Assembly: GCF_015330165.1 (NCBI RefSeq)
Contig: NZ_JADDXT010000002.1
Span: forward strand, 866,504 to 930,503
DNA: 64,000 nucleotides
Direction: 5' to 3'
DNA from: Zobellia roscoffensis
GTDB lineage: Bacteria > Bacteroidota > Bacteroidia > Flavobacteriales > Flavobacteriaceae
The position numbers were made by a program, and so were the translations under genes. Of this stretch, positions 35,796 to 44,033 are shown in pieces. Each line of letters begins with the position of its first letter. Position 1 is the first letter of the stretch. Below the pieces are notes generated by a model that did no database searches, had not been told where the DNA came from, and was given only the letters and a program-made list of their open reading frames with translations.

Positions 35796-36221
35796 TTATT
35801 TAAATACCGGGGTATCATTAATCAGTTTCCATTTTCCCGTTTCTTCTTTTATTAAGATTAGAATAGATACTATGGTAGCTTTTTTGCCTTTAAAAGTAAC
35901 CTTAGCACTCGCGGTAGGCCCATTCATAACAATATTTTCAATGGTTAGCTTACGAGAGTCTCCTCCCCATTCTTTCGATTTAATTTTTTTCAAGTAATCA
36001 GTTTTGGAGACGATACTAACACCTTTGCTGCCAAAAAGACGATTCATTACAACCCTATAGTTAGAATCTAAGAGATTATCTAATGTAGCAGCGTTGTTAG
36101 TGTCACCGGCATTGGAATAGGCATTAACAGCTTCAGTGACGGCCATTTTTTCTGTTGTTTGCGCCTTGCAACCAAATGTTATCATAGTTAATAATAGCGT
36201 TAGAATTCTTAATTTTTTCAT
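35796..36221 (-). CDS. NTF2-like / lumazine-binding-like lipoprotein
   Basis: A 141-residue exported protein with a lipoprotein signal ('MITFGCKAQ', Cys18) and an NTF2-like fold: an N-terminal helix pair ('AVTEAVNAYSNAGDTNNAAT'), 'LLDSNYRVVMN', then strands 'SAKVTFKGKKATIVS' and 'LILIKEETGKWKLINDTPVFK'. Such proteins often lack catalysis and bind small ligands or partners; function here is unknown. It lies downstream of the MarR gene on the same strand, with a MarR-type palindrome at 36323-36336 between them, so it is probably controlled by that regulator. Confidence 0.75.
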   Translation of the reverse strand: MKKLRILTLLLTMITFGCKAQTTEKMAVTEAVNAYSNAGDTNNAATLDNLLDSNYRVVMNRLFGSKGVSIVSKTDYLKKIKSKEWGGDSRKLTIENIVMNGPTASAKVTFKGKKATIVSILILIKEETGKWKLINDTPVFK

Positions 36222-36322
36222 GTTCTTTATTTTTTATTGTTTGTTTTTAATTTCTCGATTTACTTTCTTTTTTGTTCAATTCATCTAGTTTCAGTTTTAA
36301 AATTTATCTATTAATATCAATT

Positions 36323-36336
36323 ATTGATATATCAAT
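36323..36336. promoter_or_regulatory. Palindromic operator candidate (site 1) before the NTF2-like gene
   Basis: ATTGATATATCAAT is a perfect 14-bp palindrome ~100 bp upstream of the NTF2-like lipoprotein gene and just past the MarR stop. Its core TTGATATATCAA is repeated exactly at 36835-36846 in front of the MarR gene. Two identical 12-bp palindromes flanking a MarR gene are a strong sign of its operators. Confidence 0.65.
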
Positions 36337-36355
36337 TTATAATTTAAAAAAAATG

Positions 36356-36790
36356 TCAGCTCATATTATCCTGTATTTTTAATAAAAGTACCTTTAGCAA
36401 TTGAGCTTCTTTTTCAGAAAAACCTTCCATGCTTTTTTTACGATGAGCTTTGATCATTTCAATATTATCGTTTACAAATTTAGTCCCTTCTTTAGTAAGT
36501 TTTATGTTATACTGTCTTCTGTTATTTAAAATAGGCTCTCTCAATAAAAGACTTTTTTTTACTAAAATATCTAATGTTCTAGTAATAGAAGCAGGGTCTC
36601 TAAGCGATCTGTCTGCTAGTTCTTTCTGAGATATAGGCGCTGATTCTTCAATAATTTTCAAAAGTACCCACTGATCTATAGTAATACCAAGCTTAATTCT
36701 ATCGAACTCTTTTTGAGAATATTTCTTAGAAATTTTACTCGTTTTATCTATTTGAAAAAGAATAACATCTTCGATATTACCTCCTGGCAT
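36356..36790 (-). CDS. MarR-family transcriptional regulator
   Basis: A 144-residue winged-helix repressor from the inner ATG ('MPGGNIEDVILFQIDK'). The longer frame to 36862 would run through the operator and is rejected. The DNA-binding core shows 'ITIDQWVLLKIIEESAPISQ', recognition helix region 'ELADRSLRDPASITRTLDIL' and wing 'LLLREPILNNRRQYNIKLT'. Members are dimers that leave their palindromic operators on binding a small ligand or on oxidation. A 38-bp near-perfect palindrome 32 bp upstream suggests autoregulation, shared with the divergent DUF58 gene. The ligand is unknown. Confidence 0.88.
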   Translation of the reverse strand: MPGGNIEDVILFQIDKTSKISKKYSQKEFDRIKLGITIDQWVLLKIIEESAPISQKELADRSLRDPASITRTLDILVKKSLLLREPILNNRRQYNIKLTKEGTKFVNDNIEMIKAHRKKSMEGFSEKEAQLLKVLLLKIQDNMS

Positions 36791-36821
36791 ATTATTTTTT
36801 TGTATTAAATTATAATGCAAA

Positions 36822-36859
36822 TATAAATTTATTATTGATATATCAACAATAAATTTATA
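36822..36859. promoter_or_regulatory. Extended 38-bp palindromic operator (site 2) between the MarR and DUF58 genes
   Basis: Arms TATAAATTTATT and AATAAATTTATA surround A-TTGATATATCAA-C, so the whole element is symmetrical except for one central-flank pair. It lies 32 bp before the MarR start and 45 bp before the DUF58 start, covering both promoters. The core equals site 1. Confidence 0.7.
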
Positions 36860-36904
36860 CACAAGCTAAAATTGGTTTTATACTTTAGTAAAATATTCTA
36901 TACT

Positions 36905-37834
36905 ATGAACCTGCAATCCGAATTAAACGAAACCTCTCTATTTTCTAATCTAGAACTCTTGGCCCACCAAGTAGTAGAAGGTTTTATTAGCGGCATACAC
37001 AAGAGTCCGTTTCATGGGTTTTCAGCAGAGTTTGCGGAGCACAAGATTTACAACCCCGGAGAAAGCACAAAACATATAGATTGGAAGCTCTTTGCCAAGA
37101 CCGATAAGCTGTACACCAAAAGATACGAAGAAGAGACCAATTTAAGGTGCCACATGATTTTAGATAGTTCCGCCTCTATGTATTACCCAACAGTAAAGAA
37201 TTTATCTACCAACAATTTAAATAAAATAGGTTTTGGGGTCTTAGCCATAGCTGCCTTAATGAACGTTCTTAAGAGACAGCGCGATGCTGTTGGACTAAGT
37301 GTATACTCTGACTCTTATAATTTCTATTCTCCCGAAAAGGGAAGTGAGCGCCACCACCAAATGTTATTGGCTAAACTAAGTGGAATAAGTTTGGACACGA
37401 AACCAGCCCAACAAACCGAAACATATACCTATTTACACCAAATTGCCGAAAACATAAAAAAGAGAAGTCTTATTTTTCTTTTCACGGATATGTTTCAAAC
37501 ATCAGCTGATGACGAAAAAATATTTGAAGCCCTACGTCATTTAAAATACAATAAGCATGAGGTGGTACTATTCCACCTTTTGGACCAATCTACAGAATAC
37601 CATTTTGATTTTGACAATACGCCCAAACGCTTTCTAGACGTAGAGACTGGAGAGCATATAGACTTGTATTCCAGCAATATAAAAGAAGCTTACGAACAAA
37701 GTGTTGCTTCTTATTTTGAAGATTTAAAATTAAAATGCGCCCAGTATAAGATAAAATATGTGGAGGCCGATGTACAGGGAGATTTCTCAAAAGTACTCAA
37801 CACCTATCTGGTAGAAAGGCAGAAATTTAAATAA
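36905..37834 (+). CDS. DUF58-domain protein (BatA/MoxR-associated, vWA-like)
   Basis: A 309-residue cytoplasmic protein from ATG 36905; the longer frame adds 11 residues that overlap the promoter. The DUF58 signature is 'KIYNPGESTKHIDWKLFAKT', followed by a vWA-like 'HMILDSSASMYYP' (metal-site D-x-S-x-S) and 'LIFLFTDMFQT'. DUF58 proteins usually accompany MoxR AAA ATPases and BatA/B membrane proteins in an aerotolerance/envelope operon; none of those partners is adjacent here. It is divergent from the MarR gene across the palindrome. Confidence 0.85.
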   Translation: MNLQSELNETSLFSNLELLAHQVVEGFISGIHKSPFHGFSAEFAEHKIYNPGESTKHIDWKLFAKTDKLYTKRYEEETNLRCHMILDSSASMYYPTVKNLSTNNLNKIGFGVLAIAALMNVLKRQRDAVGLSVYSDSYNFYSPEKGSERHHQMLLAKLSGISLDTKPAQQTETYTYLHQIAENIKKRSLIFLFTDMFQTSADDEKIFEALRHLKYNKHEVVLFHLLDQSTEYHFDFDNTPKRFLDVETGEHIDLYSSNIKEAYEQSVASYFEDLKLKCAQYKIKYVEADVQGDFSKVLNTYLVERQKFK

Positions 37835-37858
37835 TGATTAAATTTTTATTAAAAATTG

Positions 37859-37889
37859 TTTGTGCAATTGAAAATGCGGTGTATATTTG
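37859..37889 (+). promoter_or_regulatory. Promoter of tRNA-Asp
   Basis: TTTG, 19 bases, then TATATTTG: a full match to the Bacteroidota consensus, ending 17 bp before the mature tRNA. It is the cleanest plus-strand promoter in the window. Confidence 0.75.
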
Positions 37890-37906
37890 CACTCGCTAAA
37901 CGCCAC

Positions 37907-37980
37907 GGTCTGGTAGTTCAGTTGGTTAGAATACCTGCCTGTCACGCAGGGGGTCGCGGGTTCGAGTCCCGTCCAGACCG
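37907..37980 (+). tRNA. tRNA-Asp (anticodon GTC)
   Basis: A 74-nt cloverleaf: acceptor GGTCTGG pairs with CCAGACC plus discriminator G; D arm 'AGTTCAGTTGGTTAGAAT'; anticodon stem CCTGC/GCAGG with loop CTGTCAC (anticodon GTC); T arm 'GCGGGTTCGAGTCCCGT'. The CCA tail is not encoded. It is a single tRNA with its own promoter and terminator. Confidence 0.97.
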
Positions 37981-37984
37981 CGAA

Positions 37985-38015
37985 AAGCCTTCAACGCAAG
38001 TTGGAGGCTTTTTTT
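37985..38015 (+). terminator. Rho-independent terminator of tRNA-Asp
   Basis: Eleven-base arms AAGCCTTCAAC and GTTGGAGGCTT (one G-T pair) with loop GCAA, followed by a T-run, four bases after the tRNA. Confidence 0.85.
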
Positions 38016-38141
38016 AGTTTTTAAAATCTACTACCTTTTATTTTTTTATTCCCACCCAAAGTATTCATAAAGACCAAGCCCACAAAATTTGATGATCCCC
38101 CAACCACCTCCTTAAGCAGGCCGGTCTAACCTTTAATGAAT

Positions 38142-38525
38142 TCACATTGAACTACACTCTTTAAAACACCGCTGACATGCCTTGGCATGTTTATGGATTT
38201 TTTTAGCCTCAATCATTGCTAAATAACAAGTGGCGTGATGGCCCAAATCGGTTTTATTTAAGGTAAATGCCAGTGAAAAACAATCTTCTTTATGTACATC
38301 ATGGTCACCATTAGATTGTGGGGTATTGTTTATGTAATATTTGGTCATTGCATAAATAGTTTGGTCAAACCTAATACAATAAAAAGACAACCCCTTACAG
38401 ATATCCGTAAGGGATTGACATGTATTGGTCGGGTAATAAATGGGAGGAAGTAGAGTGTTAGATTCTACCTTGTTTAATAAGCTTAGCAATAAGGTGATGT
38501 GTGTTTTTTGCGCCAAAAGCATCAA
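38142..38525 (-). CDS. Diverged DUF326 / four-helix-bundle copper-binding (Csp-like) ORF, possibly 5'-truncated
   Basis: The 127-codon frame matches the cysteine register of DUF326/Csp proteins. 'CQSLTDICKGLSFYC' has the C1-x3-5-x2-C8-x3-12-x2-C15 pattern with positions 5 and 12 changed to Thr and Ser; 'DCFSLAFTLNKTDL' fits 'xC-x2-A-x3-L' of helix 2; 'ACQRCFKECSSM' is the usual C-terminal C-x2-C-x3-C. The frame overlaps the last 68 bp of the response regulator. The next internal ATG (38348) would lose the first helix, so the gene is either truncated at its 5' end or starts inside its neighbour. Fewer cysteines imply weakened copper storage. It could be a decaying gene. Confidence 0.5.
   Translation of the reverse strand: MMLLAQKTHITLLLSLLNKVESNTLLPPIYYPTNTCQSLTDICKGLSFYCIRFDQTIYAMTKYYINNTPQSNGDHDVHKEDCFSLAFTLNKTDLGHHATCYLAMIEAKKIHKHAKACQRCFKECSSM
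38392..38413 (-). terminator. Hairpin, candidate terminator of the two-component operon
   Basis: On the minus strand CCCTTAC and GTAAGGG pair around an eight-base loop and are followed by GTTGTCTTTTT. It lies ~45 bp past the response-regulator stop. It also lies inside the Csp-like frame, so its bases may simply be coding. A TAGGTTTG promoter-like element follows at 38366-38373. Confidence 0.4.
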
Positions 38526-39123
38526 ATAAACGACTTACTTTTTTGTCAATAGTACTTTCGCTATTGGGAGAAATATTCTGATTCTTCAGCTTTTCAGAAA
38601 TCTCTTTTTTCGTGAAACCTTCCGCCAAATCCTGTAAAATCATCAAATCATACTTATCCAACTCAAAAAGGGTATTGGCACTATTAAGATTTATCTGCGG
38701 GGATACATAGGTTCTATTTTGATATACTTCTTGCATAGCGGTAACCAGCTCATTCAACCCGTTACGGCCTTTACAGACGTAACCGTTTATTTTTTGGTCC
38801 GTAAATAGGGAATTGATTTCTGCAGGGTCTTCTATCATGGAATTGACAATAACCCTAATATTCGGATCCACAGCTCGTATAGCAGCAATAAGCGCATGCC
38901 CAGACGTAAGCTTACGGTCCACAGGGCCTTCTTTAAAGGACAAATCGGTTATTAACAGCTCATAAGGTTCTTCAATATTGTAAGCTAGCTTAAACCTATT
39001 GTAAGCCTTATCGCAATATAATTCCTCCTGTATGTCTTCTATTTCCAGTCTGTTTTCAAGCGCATTTACAATGCCTTTATTGGTATCTTGAAAGTCTTCT
39101 GCAATCAGTATTTTTTTGAACAT
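38458..39123 (-). CDS. LuxR/NarL-type response regulator
   Basis: A 221-residue two-component regulator from the ATG at 39123; the longer frame begins with GTG and is rejected. Receiver domain: acidic pair near residues 9-10 ('ILIAEDF'), phosphoacceptor Asp60 in 'LLITDLSF', conserved Lys in 'YVCKGRNG'. C-terminal helix-turn-helix: 'LQDLAEGFTKKEISEKL', 'STIDKKVSRLFDAFGAKNTH'. It follows the histidine kinase by 12 bp, so they form a pair. Its 3' end is overlapped by the Csp-like frame. Confidence 0.88.
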   Translation of the reverse strand: MFKKILIAEDFQDTNKGIVNALENRLEIEDIQEELYCDKAYNRFKLAYNIEEPYELLITDLSFKEGPVDRKLTSGHALIAAIRAVDPNIRVIVNSMIEDPAEINSLFTDQKINGYVCKGRNGLNELVTAMQEVYQNRTYVSPQINLNSANTLFELDKYDLMILQDLAEGFTKKEISEKLKNQNISPNSESTIDKKVSRLFDAFGAKNTHHLIAKLIKQGRI

Positions 39124-39135
39124 AGTCTGCACTAT

Positions 39136-41067
39136 TTAATTCGGAATTTCAACTTGGGCTTTAAAACCTTCGCCCTTCTCAGAATCAAAAGTAAGACTTC
39201 CGTTAATGGCTAGAATACGCTTTTCTGTATTCCATAGTCCATTTTTATTATTTAGGCTACCTTTTGCTGCTCCATTGCCATTATCCACATACTGTATTTT
39301 CAACTTGGTCTTGGTCTGTTCAAAATCTATAGAAACTACTGAAGCCCCACTATGCTTTTGCATATTTATCATAAACTCTTGAAGTACCTTATACAGGGTT
39401 TTCTTAGTTAAATCCGATAAGATGCCCCAATCTACCTCCTTACTTCCGGTAACTAATAGTTGGGTGTTCTTACCATAACTGCTTAACATACCAAAAAGTA
39501 CTTCTTTGAATCTTGAGCCAGTATCAACATCATTGATTTTCCTAGAAAAATCCCTACTCTGACTATATAAACCGTCAACAACATTTAAAACCTCTGTAGT
39601 ATCCGAACCGTTCTGAAGCAATACCATGGCATGGTTTAGTTTTCCCGCAAAATCATCGTGTAGTTTTCTTGAAAATTCCGCCTCGGTTTCATAGGTGGCT
39701 TCTATTTTTGCCGTTCTGTTCTGCTGTTTCAAACGCCTTGCCCTCTGTATGAAAAAGAATACGCCACAAACAGATATCACCAGAACAAATGCTAAACCTG
39801 AGTATGATATTATTTTCTGATTGCGCTGTTCGGCAACTTCTAGTTGACGTTCCGCATTTTCCTTTTCTAATTGAAGTATAGATTCCTGCTTAAGTTTGTC
39901 ATCATATCTGTACTTGGCAAATTGGGTCTTTACTTTTAATTCTTGATCATATAGACTATCCTGCAAAAAAGCATAACGGTCCCTTACCTTAACATTGGCC
40001 GGCTCTAACTCCATTAGCAACTTTAAAACATCCTTTTCTGCACGAGGTATTTTCAAAAATTTTGACAATTGCATAACCGAATCAAAGTAGGACCTGGCCT
40101 TTCTAGGATTATCTTTACTATAGTACTCTCCCAAATGAGTATAACTAGCAATCTGCCCCCTTCTATCCTTTTTTTCTATTCTTAATCTTAACGGCTCCAT
40201 AAGCTCATAGTCATCAACAGGCAAACCTGACACCCATTTTGCATAGGCCAAGTTATCTTTTATACGTGCATACTCTTTTTGGTTTATAGTGGCCGTAGAA
40301 TCTTTCCCTATTTTTTGAAGCAGAACAATAGCCTTGTCAAACTCCTTATTATCAATATAACTGGCGGCCAAATTATTTTCATAAATGATTCTGTTATTTA
40401 CGGATTCTGTTATGCTAATTGCTTTTTGATAATAATCTATCGCATCAGTAAAGTTCAATAACTTTCTATGGTTTGTTGCTAGTGCATTGTAGCAATTAGC
40501 TCTTTTTATAGGAGATTTCAAGAACCTTAAGGCATCTGTTAGCGTCTCTTTACTACCAAAAAAGTCATTACTGTTTTTTTGGATGATACCAATATTCATA
40601 AGGTTTTCCCCTGCTTGACTACTATCCTTCACCCTAATATAATATTCTTTAGACTTGGAATAATTCTCAACAGCCTTGAAATAATCATGCTTTATTTCAG
40701 CGAAATAGTAGCCTCTTAAATAATAATGTTCCGCTAAAAGTGATGCCTTATCAATTTTAAACCCATGACTTAGAAGTAAGTTGCTATAGTCTAAAAGACT
40801 ATCATATTCCCTTGAGCTAAAATGAAGCATACTTTTTTGATCAAGCACATACCCATAAAGCGAATCGGTAGCTAAACCTTCTAATTCCTGAAACGATTTA
40901 TTTATGGCACTTTGCCTTTCTTTGAGTGAGAGCGACTTATCTTTTGAGATATTATAATATAACAACACACTATCTACAACCCGTTCATCTTTTGTTCTAT
41001 CGCCGTCGTTTACAGAAGTACAGGCACCCATTAAACAACAAAAAACTAAGAAACAGAAACTCTTCAA
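39136..41067 (-). CDS. TPR-containing lipoprotein sensor histidine kinase (HisKA_3 type)
   Basis: A 643-residue kinase starting at TTG: no ATG or GTG lies between it and the upstream in-frame stop, and it begins a good lipoprotein signal ('FCCLMGAC', Cys16). Residues ~35-390 are tetratricopeptide-like helices ('AGENLMNIGIIQKNSNDFFG'), presumably periplasmic. One transmembrane helix ('GLAFVLVISVCGVFFFI', ~425-442) leads to a coiled coil, the phospho-acceptor H-box 'SRKLHDDFAGKLNHAM' (His ~470) and an HATPase domain ('NMQKHSGAS', 'VDNGNG'). It partners the adjacent LuxR-type regulator. The signal sensed is unknown; a lipid anchor plus TM helix on one kinase is a flavobacterial habit. Confidence 0.85.
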   Translation of the reverse strand: MKSFCFLVFCCLMGACTSVNDGDRTKDERVVDSVLLYYNISKDKSLSLKERQSAINKSFQELEGLATDSLYGYVLDQKSMLHFSSREYDSLLDYSNLLLSHGFKIDKASLLAEHYYLRGYYFAEIKHDYFKAVENYSKSKEYYIRVKDSSQAGENLMNIGIIQKNSNDFFGSKETLTDALRFLKSPIKRANCYNALATNHRKLLNFTDAIDYYQKAISITESVNNRIIYENNLAASYIDNKEFDKAIVLLQKIGKDSTATINQKEYARIKDNLAYAKWVSGLPVDDYELMEPLRLRIEKKDRRGQIASYTHLGEYYSKDNPRKARSYFDSVMQLSKFLKIPRAEKDVLKLLMELEPANVKVRDRYAFLQDSLYDQELKVKTQFAKYRYDDKLKQESILQLEKENAERQLEVAEQRNQKIISYSGLAFVLVISVCGVFFFIQRARRLKQQNRTAKIEATYETEAEFSRKLHDDFAGKLNHAMVLLQNGSDTTEVLNVVDGLYSQSRDFSRKINDVDTGSRFKEVLFGMLSSYGKNTQLLVTGSKEVDWGILSDLTKKTLYKVLQEFMINMQKHSGASVVSIDFEQTKTKLKIQYVDNGNGAAKGSLNNKNGLWNTEKRILAINGSLTFDSEKGEGFKAQVEIPN

Positions 41068-41269
41068 AAGGAATGATAATTATAGAATGAATATAATAGA
41101 ACCACACAGATAGTATGGCTCAAATTAGTGAAATTAATTATTAATTTACACCCTATCCGCACCTAATCCTTTTAACCTTAGAAAACGGTCTAAAAAAGCT
41201 TTATAAACTAGAATAGTACGCTTTTACATAACACGCAAATACATACAACCTAACATAATAGAGACATAT

Positions 41270-42169
41270 TCAATACCTATTGTACTGAGCATTACGAAAC
41301 TGTTCCGGAGTCTGATTTGTGATTTTTTTAAATAACCTTATAAAATACGAAGTGTCATTATAATTAAGTTCTTCCGATATAGAAGAAATTGTGAGATTAG
41401 AATGAATAATAAGACGTTTTGCTTCCAAAATTATCCGATTGATTAGAATTTGTGAAGGGGTTTTCCCTATAGTCTTTTTACAAAGATAACTTAGTTGTCT
41501 ATCCGATATATTCATTTTCTTAGAGTAGCAAGAAATAGGCCGATGTAATTTAAAATATTTATCCACTAAAGCCTCATACCTATTTAACTGTTGCAAATCA
41601 TAATTAAATTTTTGCCCCTTTTTACTCTCGGTCAAATAAACTCTAGACAGAATAATAAACATTGCGTTTAAATATGTACGAATCATTTCTTCATAACTCA
41701 ATGACCTATTATTATATTCCTTATGAATAAGCTCGTATTTTGATTGTATTTCCTCTATCTCCTCTTCATCTAAATTAAACACCGGTAAACTAAAGGTTGA
41801 ATTAAAAAAAGGAAGTCGAGTTAGTTTCTCTGTATTAAAATCGTGTAAAAAAAACTCTTTCGTAAAGAATAAAATATAACCATCTACATCTTTTGATAAC
41901 TTCCATTGATGAATTTGGCCAGGAGAAACAATAAAAAATGCTCCGGGAGATACATCATATTCCTTAAAATCTATCGTATGGCTACCACTTCCTTTTGTAA
42001 TTAATAAAACAAGGTAAAAATTATGACCATGTGGTTTCTCAATAAATAAATTCTCTTTTACATGTTCACTGAAATTACGAATGTAGAAGTTCGTTTCAAA
42101 CTTCATACAATTATTATAATCATCAAAATTTGAAATCTTAAAAACAGGAAGTGTACTATTAGAATTCAT
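41270..42169 (-). CDS. AraC-family transcriptional regulator
   Basis: A 299-residue protein with an N-terminal cupin-like sensor ('KPHGHNFYLVLLITKGSGSH', 'VSPGAFFIVSPGQIHQW') and a C-terminal double helix-turn-helix ('ISDRQLSYLCKKTIGKTPSQ', 'TISSISEELNYNDTSYFIRL'). It is divergent from the nit genes across a 364-bp AT-rich region with paired palindromes, so it is the likely local activator of that cluster, where proteobacterial Nit1C loci carry a sigma-54 activator (NitA). The inducer is not deducible. A role elsewhere remains possible. Confidence 0.85.
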   Translation of the reverse strand: MNSNSTLPVFKISNFDDYNNCMKFETNFYIRNFSEHVKENLFIEKPHGHNFYLVLLITKGSGSHTIDFKEYDVSPGAFFIVSPGQIHQWKLSKDVDGYILFFTKEFFLHDFNTEKLTRLPFFNSTFSLPVFNLDEEEIEEIQSKYELIHKEYNNRSLSYEEMIRTYLNAMFIILSRVYLTESKKGQKFNYDLQQLNRYEALVDKYFKLHRPISCYSKKMNISDRQLSYLCKKTIGKTPSQILINRIILEAKRLIIHSNLTISSISEELNYNDTSYFIRLFKKITNQTPEQFRNAQYNRY

Positions 42170-42533
42170 ACGCTCGATTCAATTAGATTAAATATAACTA
42201 TACTACAGGGCTCTTATATATTATATAATCTAAACCACTGAATACAAAATACGTATATATACCTACAATTTGTATTATAATATAATTAGATAGTCAAAAA
42301 ATACGTATTTATTAAAATTGGCATATCATTTTTACGATTATCATATATATACCAATATAAGCATATTACCTTTTTATACTTCACAATAATAACATTTATA
42401 TGACTAAAATATGTTAAAATAGCCATTTTAATGAATAAAGTGCAATTTGTCCTGTTTTATGTTATTTTAATCCTACAGACGAAGCGCCTAAGTATTATAG
42501 GTTTGTAGCATACTAATTAAAACATCTATAATT
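42170..42533. promoter_or_regulatory. Divergent regulatory region of the AraC gene and nit operon
   Basis: ATACGTAT palindromes lie at 42249-42256 and 42301-42308 (52 bp apart, about five helical turns). A TTAAAAT-AGCC-ATTTTAA inverted repeat is at 42414-42431. The nit -7 element TAGGTTTG at 42498-42505 is 28 bp before nitB. No TTG stands 17-23 bp upstream of it, as expected for an activator-dependent promoter. No gene was seen in this stretch. Confidence 0.5.
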
Positions 42534-43016
42534 ATGCCTAAAGTAGAAATGGAAATGCACAAAGACGGAGACTTTTTTGTGGATTATGAAAACAAAGTAT
42601 TTGATGACGTAAAAGCAAAAACAGGAGAAAAAGCCCTTGTTACTTTTCACACAGTTGCTTTTGAAGGGTCTATTGGTCTAGTAAATATATTAACTGCAAC
42701 TAGGCTACAACGTAAAGGTTTTGAAACATCAATATTATTATATGGACCTGGAGTTACTTTGGGAATTCAACGAGGTTTCCCCACTTTAGGAAGCGAAGCT
42801 TTTCCTGGACATTTAAATTATGCCGTAAGACTTAAAAAATTCATGGAAGAGGGTGGTAAAATTTACGCTTGCCGCTTTGCCCTGCAAGCACTTTATGGTC
42901 ATGGAGAGCCCTCATTATTGCCAGGTATAGAGCCCATTAGCCCGTTAGATGTTTTGGACATTCAATTAATACATCGCAATGAAAATGCATTCGTGGTGAA
43001 TACTTGGACAATGTAA
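42534..43016 (+). CDS. nitB: NitB: MSMEG_0572/Sll0783-family protein of the Nit1C cluster
   Basis: A 160-residue soluble protein of the MSMEG_0572 family, recognised by 'ALVTFHTVAFEGSIGLVN', 'ILLYGPGVTLGIQRGFP' and 'FALQALYGHGE'. The biochemical role is not known; the fold resembles DsrE/TusD-like proteins, which is a guess. It is the first gene of the operon, 9 bp before the nitrilase gene. In pseudomonads the cluster is needed for growth on cyanide or nitriles; mycobacterial and cyanobacterial members respond to nitrogen limitation. Confidence 0.85.
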   Translation: MPKVEMEMHKDGDFFVDYENKVFDDVKAKTGEKALVTFHTVAFEGSIGLVNILTATRLQRKGFETSILLYGPGVTLGIQRGFPTLGSEAFPGHLNYAVRLKKFMEEGGKIYACRFALQALYGHGEPSLLPGIEPISPLDVLDIQLIHRNENAFVVNTWTM

Positions 43017-43025
43017 AATATACAA

Positions 43026-44033
43026 ATGGCGATATTCAAAAAACCCATTGTAAGAGGAGCTGCGGTACAAATATCGCCAGTTTTAGAAAGTAAGTCAGGT
43101 ACTTTAGGCAAGGTTGCAGATGCAATTGTTGAGGCCGGGAAAAACAACGCAGACATTGTTGTTTTTCCTGAAACCTTAGTTCCTAACTACCCCTATTTTT
43201 CTTTTATAAAACCGGCGGTTAGTATCCGCAAAGACCATACAAAATTGTATGAGGAAAGTGTTGTAGTTCCGAGTGAAGACACTGATTTTATTGGTGGATT
43301 GGCCAAAGAAAATAACATAGTAGTTGTTTTGGGGGTGAACGAACGAGATGGAGGAACCTTATACAACACCCAACTCGTTTTTGACACAACCGGAGAACTA
43401 GTTCTTAAGCGTCGGAAGATAACACCCACCTATCATGAACGCATGATCTGGGGCCAAGGTGATGGCAGTGGTTTAAAAGCAGTGGACACAACTATTGGCA
43501 GAATTGGAGCATTAGCCTGTTGGGAGCATTATAACCCCTTAGCAAGATTTGCCCTTATGAATGATCATGAAGAAATACACTGCAGTCAGTTTCCCGGCTC
43601 CATGGTAGGGCAAATATTCGCTGATCAAATGGAGGTAACCATGAGGCACCACGCACTAGAGTCCGGTTGTTTCGTGATAAATTCAACTGGGTACCTCTAT
43701 CCTAAACAGGTTGAAAAAATAACCGGCGATACAGCTATGCAAAAAGTATTGGACAAAGGGTGTTTTACCGCGATTATTTCCCCTGAGGGAGTGATTTTAT
43801 CAGATGTACTAAGTGAAGGCGAAGGTATTGTTTATGCCGACATGGACATGAGTCTAATCACCAAAAGAAAACGAATGATGGATTCCGTAGGTCATTACTC
43901 TAGACCAGAATTATTGTCTTTAAACATAGACAAAAGTCAAAAAAACTTAGTGCAGGAAACGAATGCGTCATTAAAAAAAGAGCAAGATGAACGATACACT
44001 AATACAAGAGAGCAATCATATTTTACTGAATGA
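43026..44033 (+). CDS. nitC: NitC: nitrilase (Sll0784 family)
   Basis: A 335-residue cytoplasmic nitrilase with the full catalytic triad: Glu49 ('VVFPETLVPNYPYF'), Lys131 ('KRRKITPTYHERM') and Cys165 ('GALACWEHYNP'). Nitrilases convert R-CN to a carboxylate and ammonia. The Sll0784/NitC group is always found in Nit1C clusters. Length is usual. Its last 47 bp overlap the radical SAM gene, so translation is coupled. The physiological nitrile is unknown and may be made or modified by the other cluster enzymes. Confidence 0.92.
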   Translation: MAIFKKPIVRGAAVQISPVLESKSGTLGKVADAIVEAGKNNADIVVFPETLVPNYPYFSFIKPAVSIRKDHTKLYEESVVVPSEDTDFIGGLAKENNIVVVLGVNERDGGTLYNTQLVFDTTGELVLKRRKITPTYHERMIWGQGDGSGLKAVDTTIGRIGALACWEHYNPLARFALMNDHEEIHCSQFPGSMVGQIFADQMEVTMRHHALESGCFVINSTGYLYPKQVEKITGDTAMQKVLDKGCFTAIISPEGVILSDVLSEGEGIVYADMDMSLITKRKRMMDSVGHYSRPELLSLNIDKSQKNLVQETNASLKKEQDERYTNTREQSYFTE

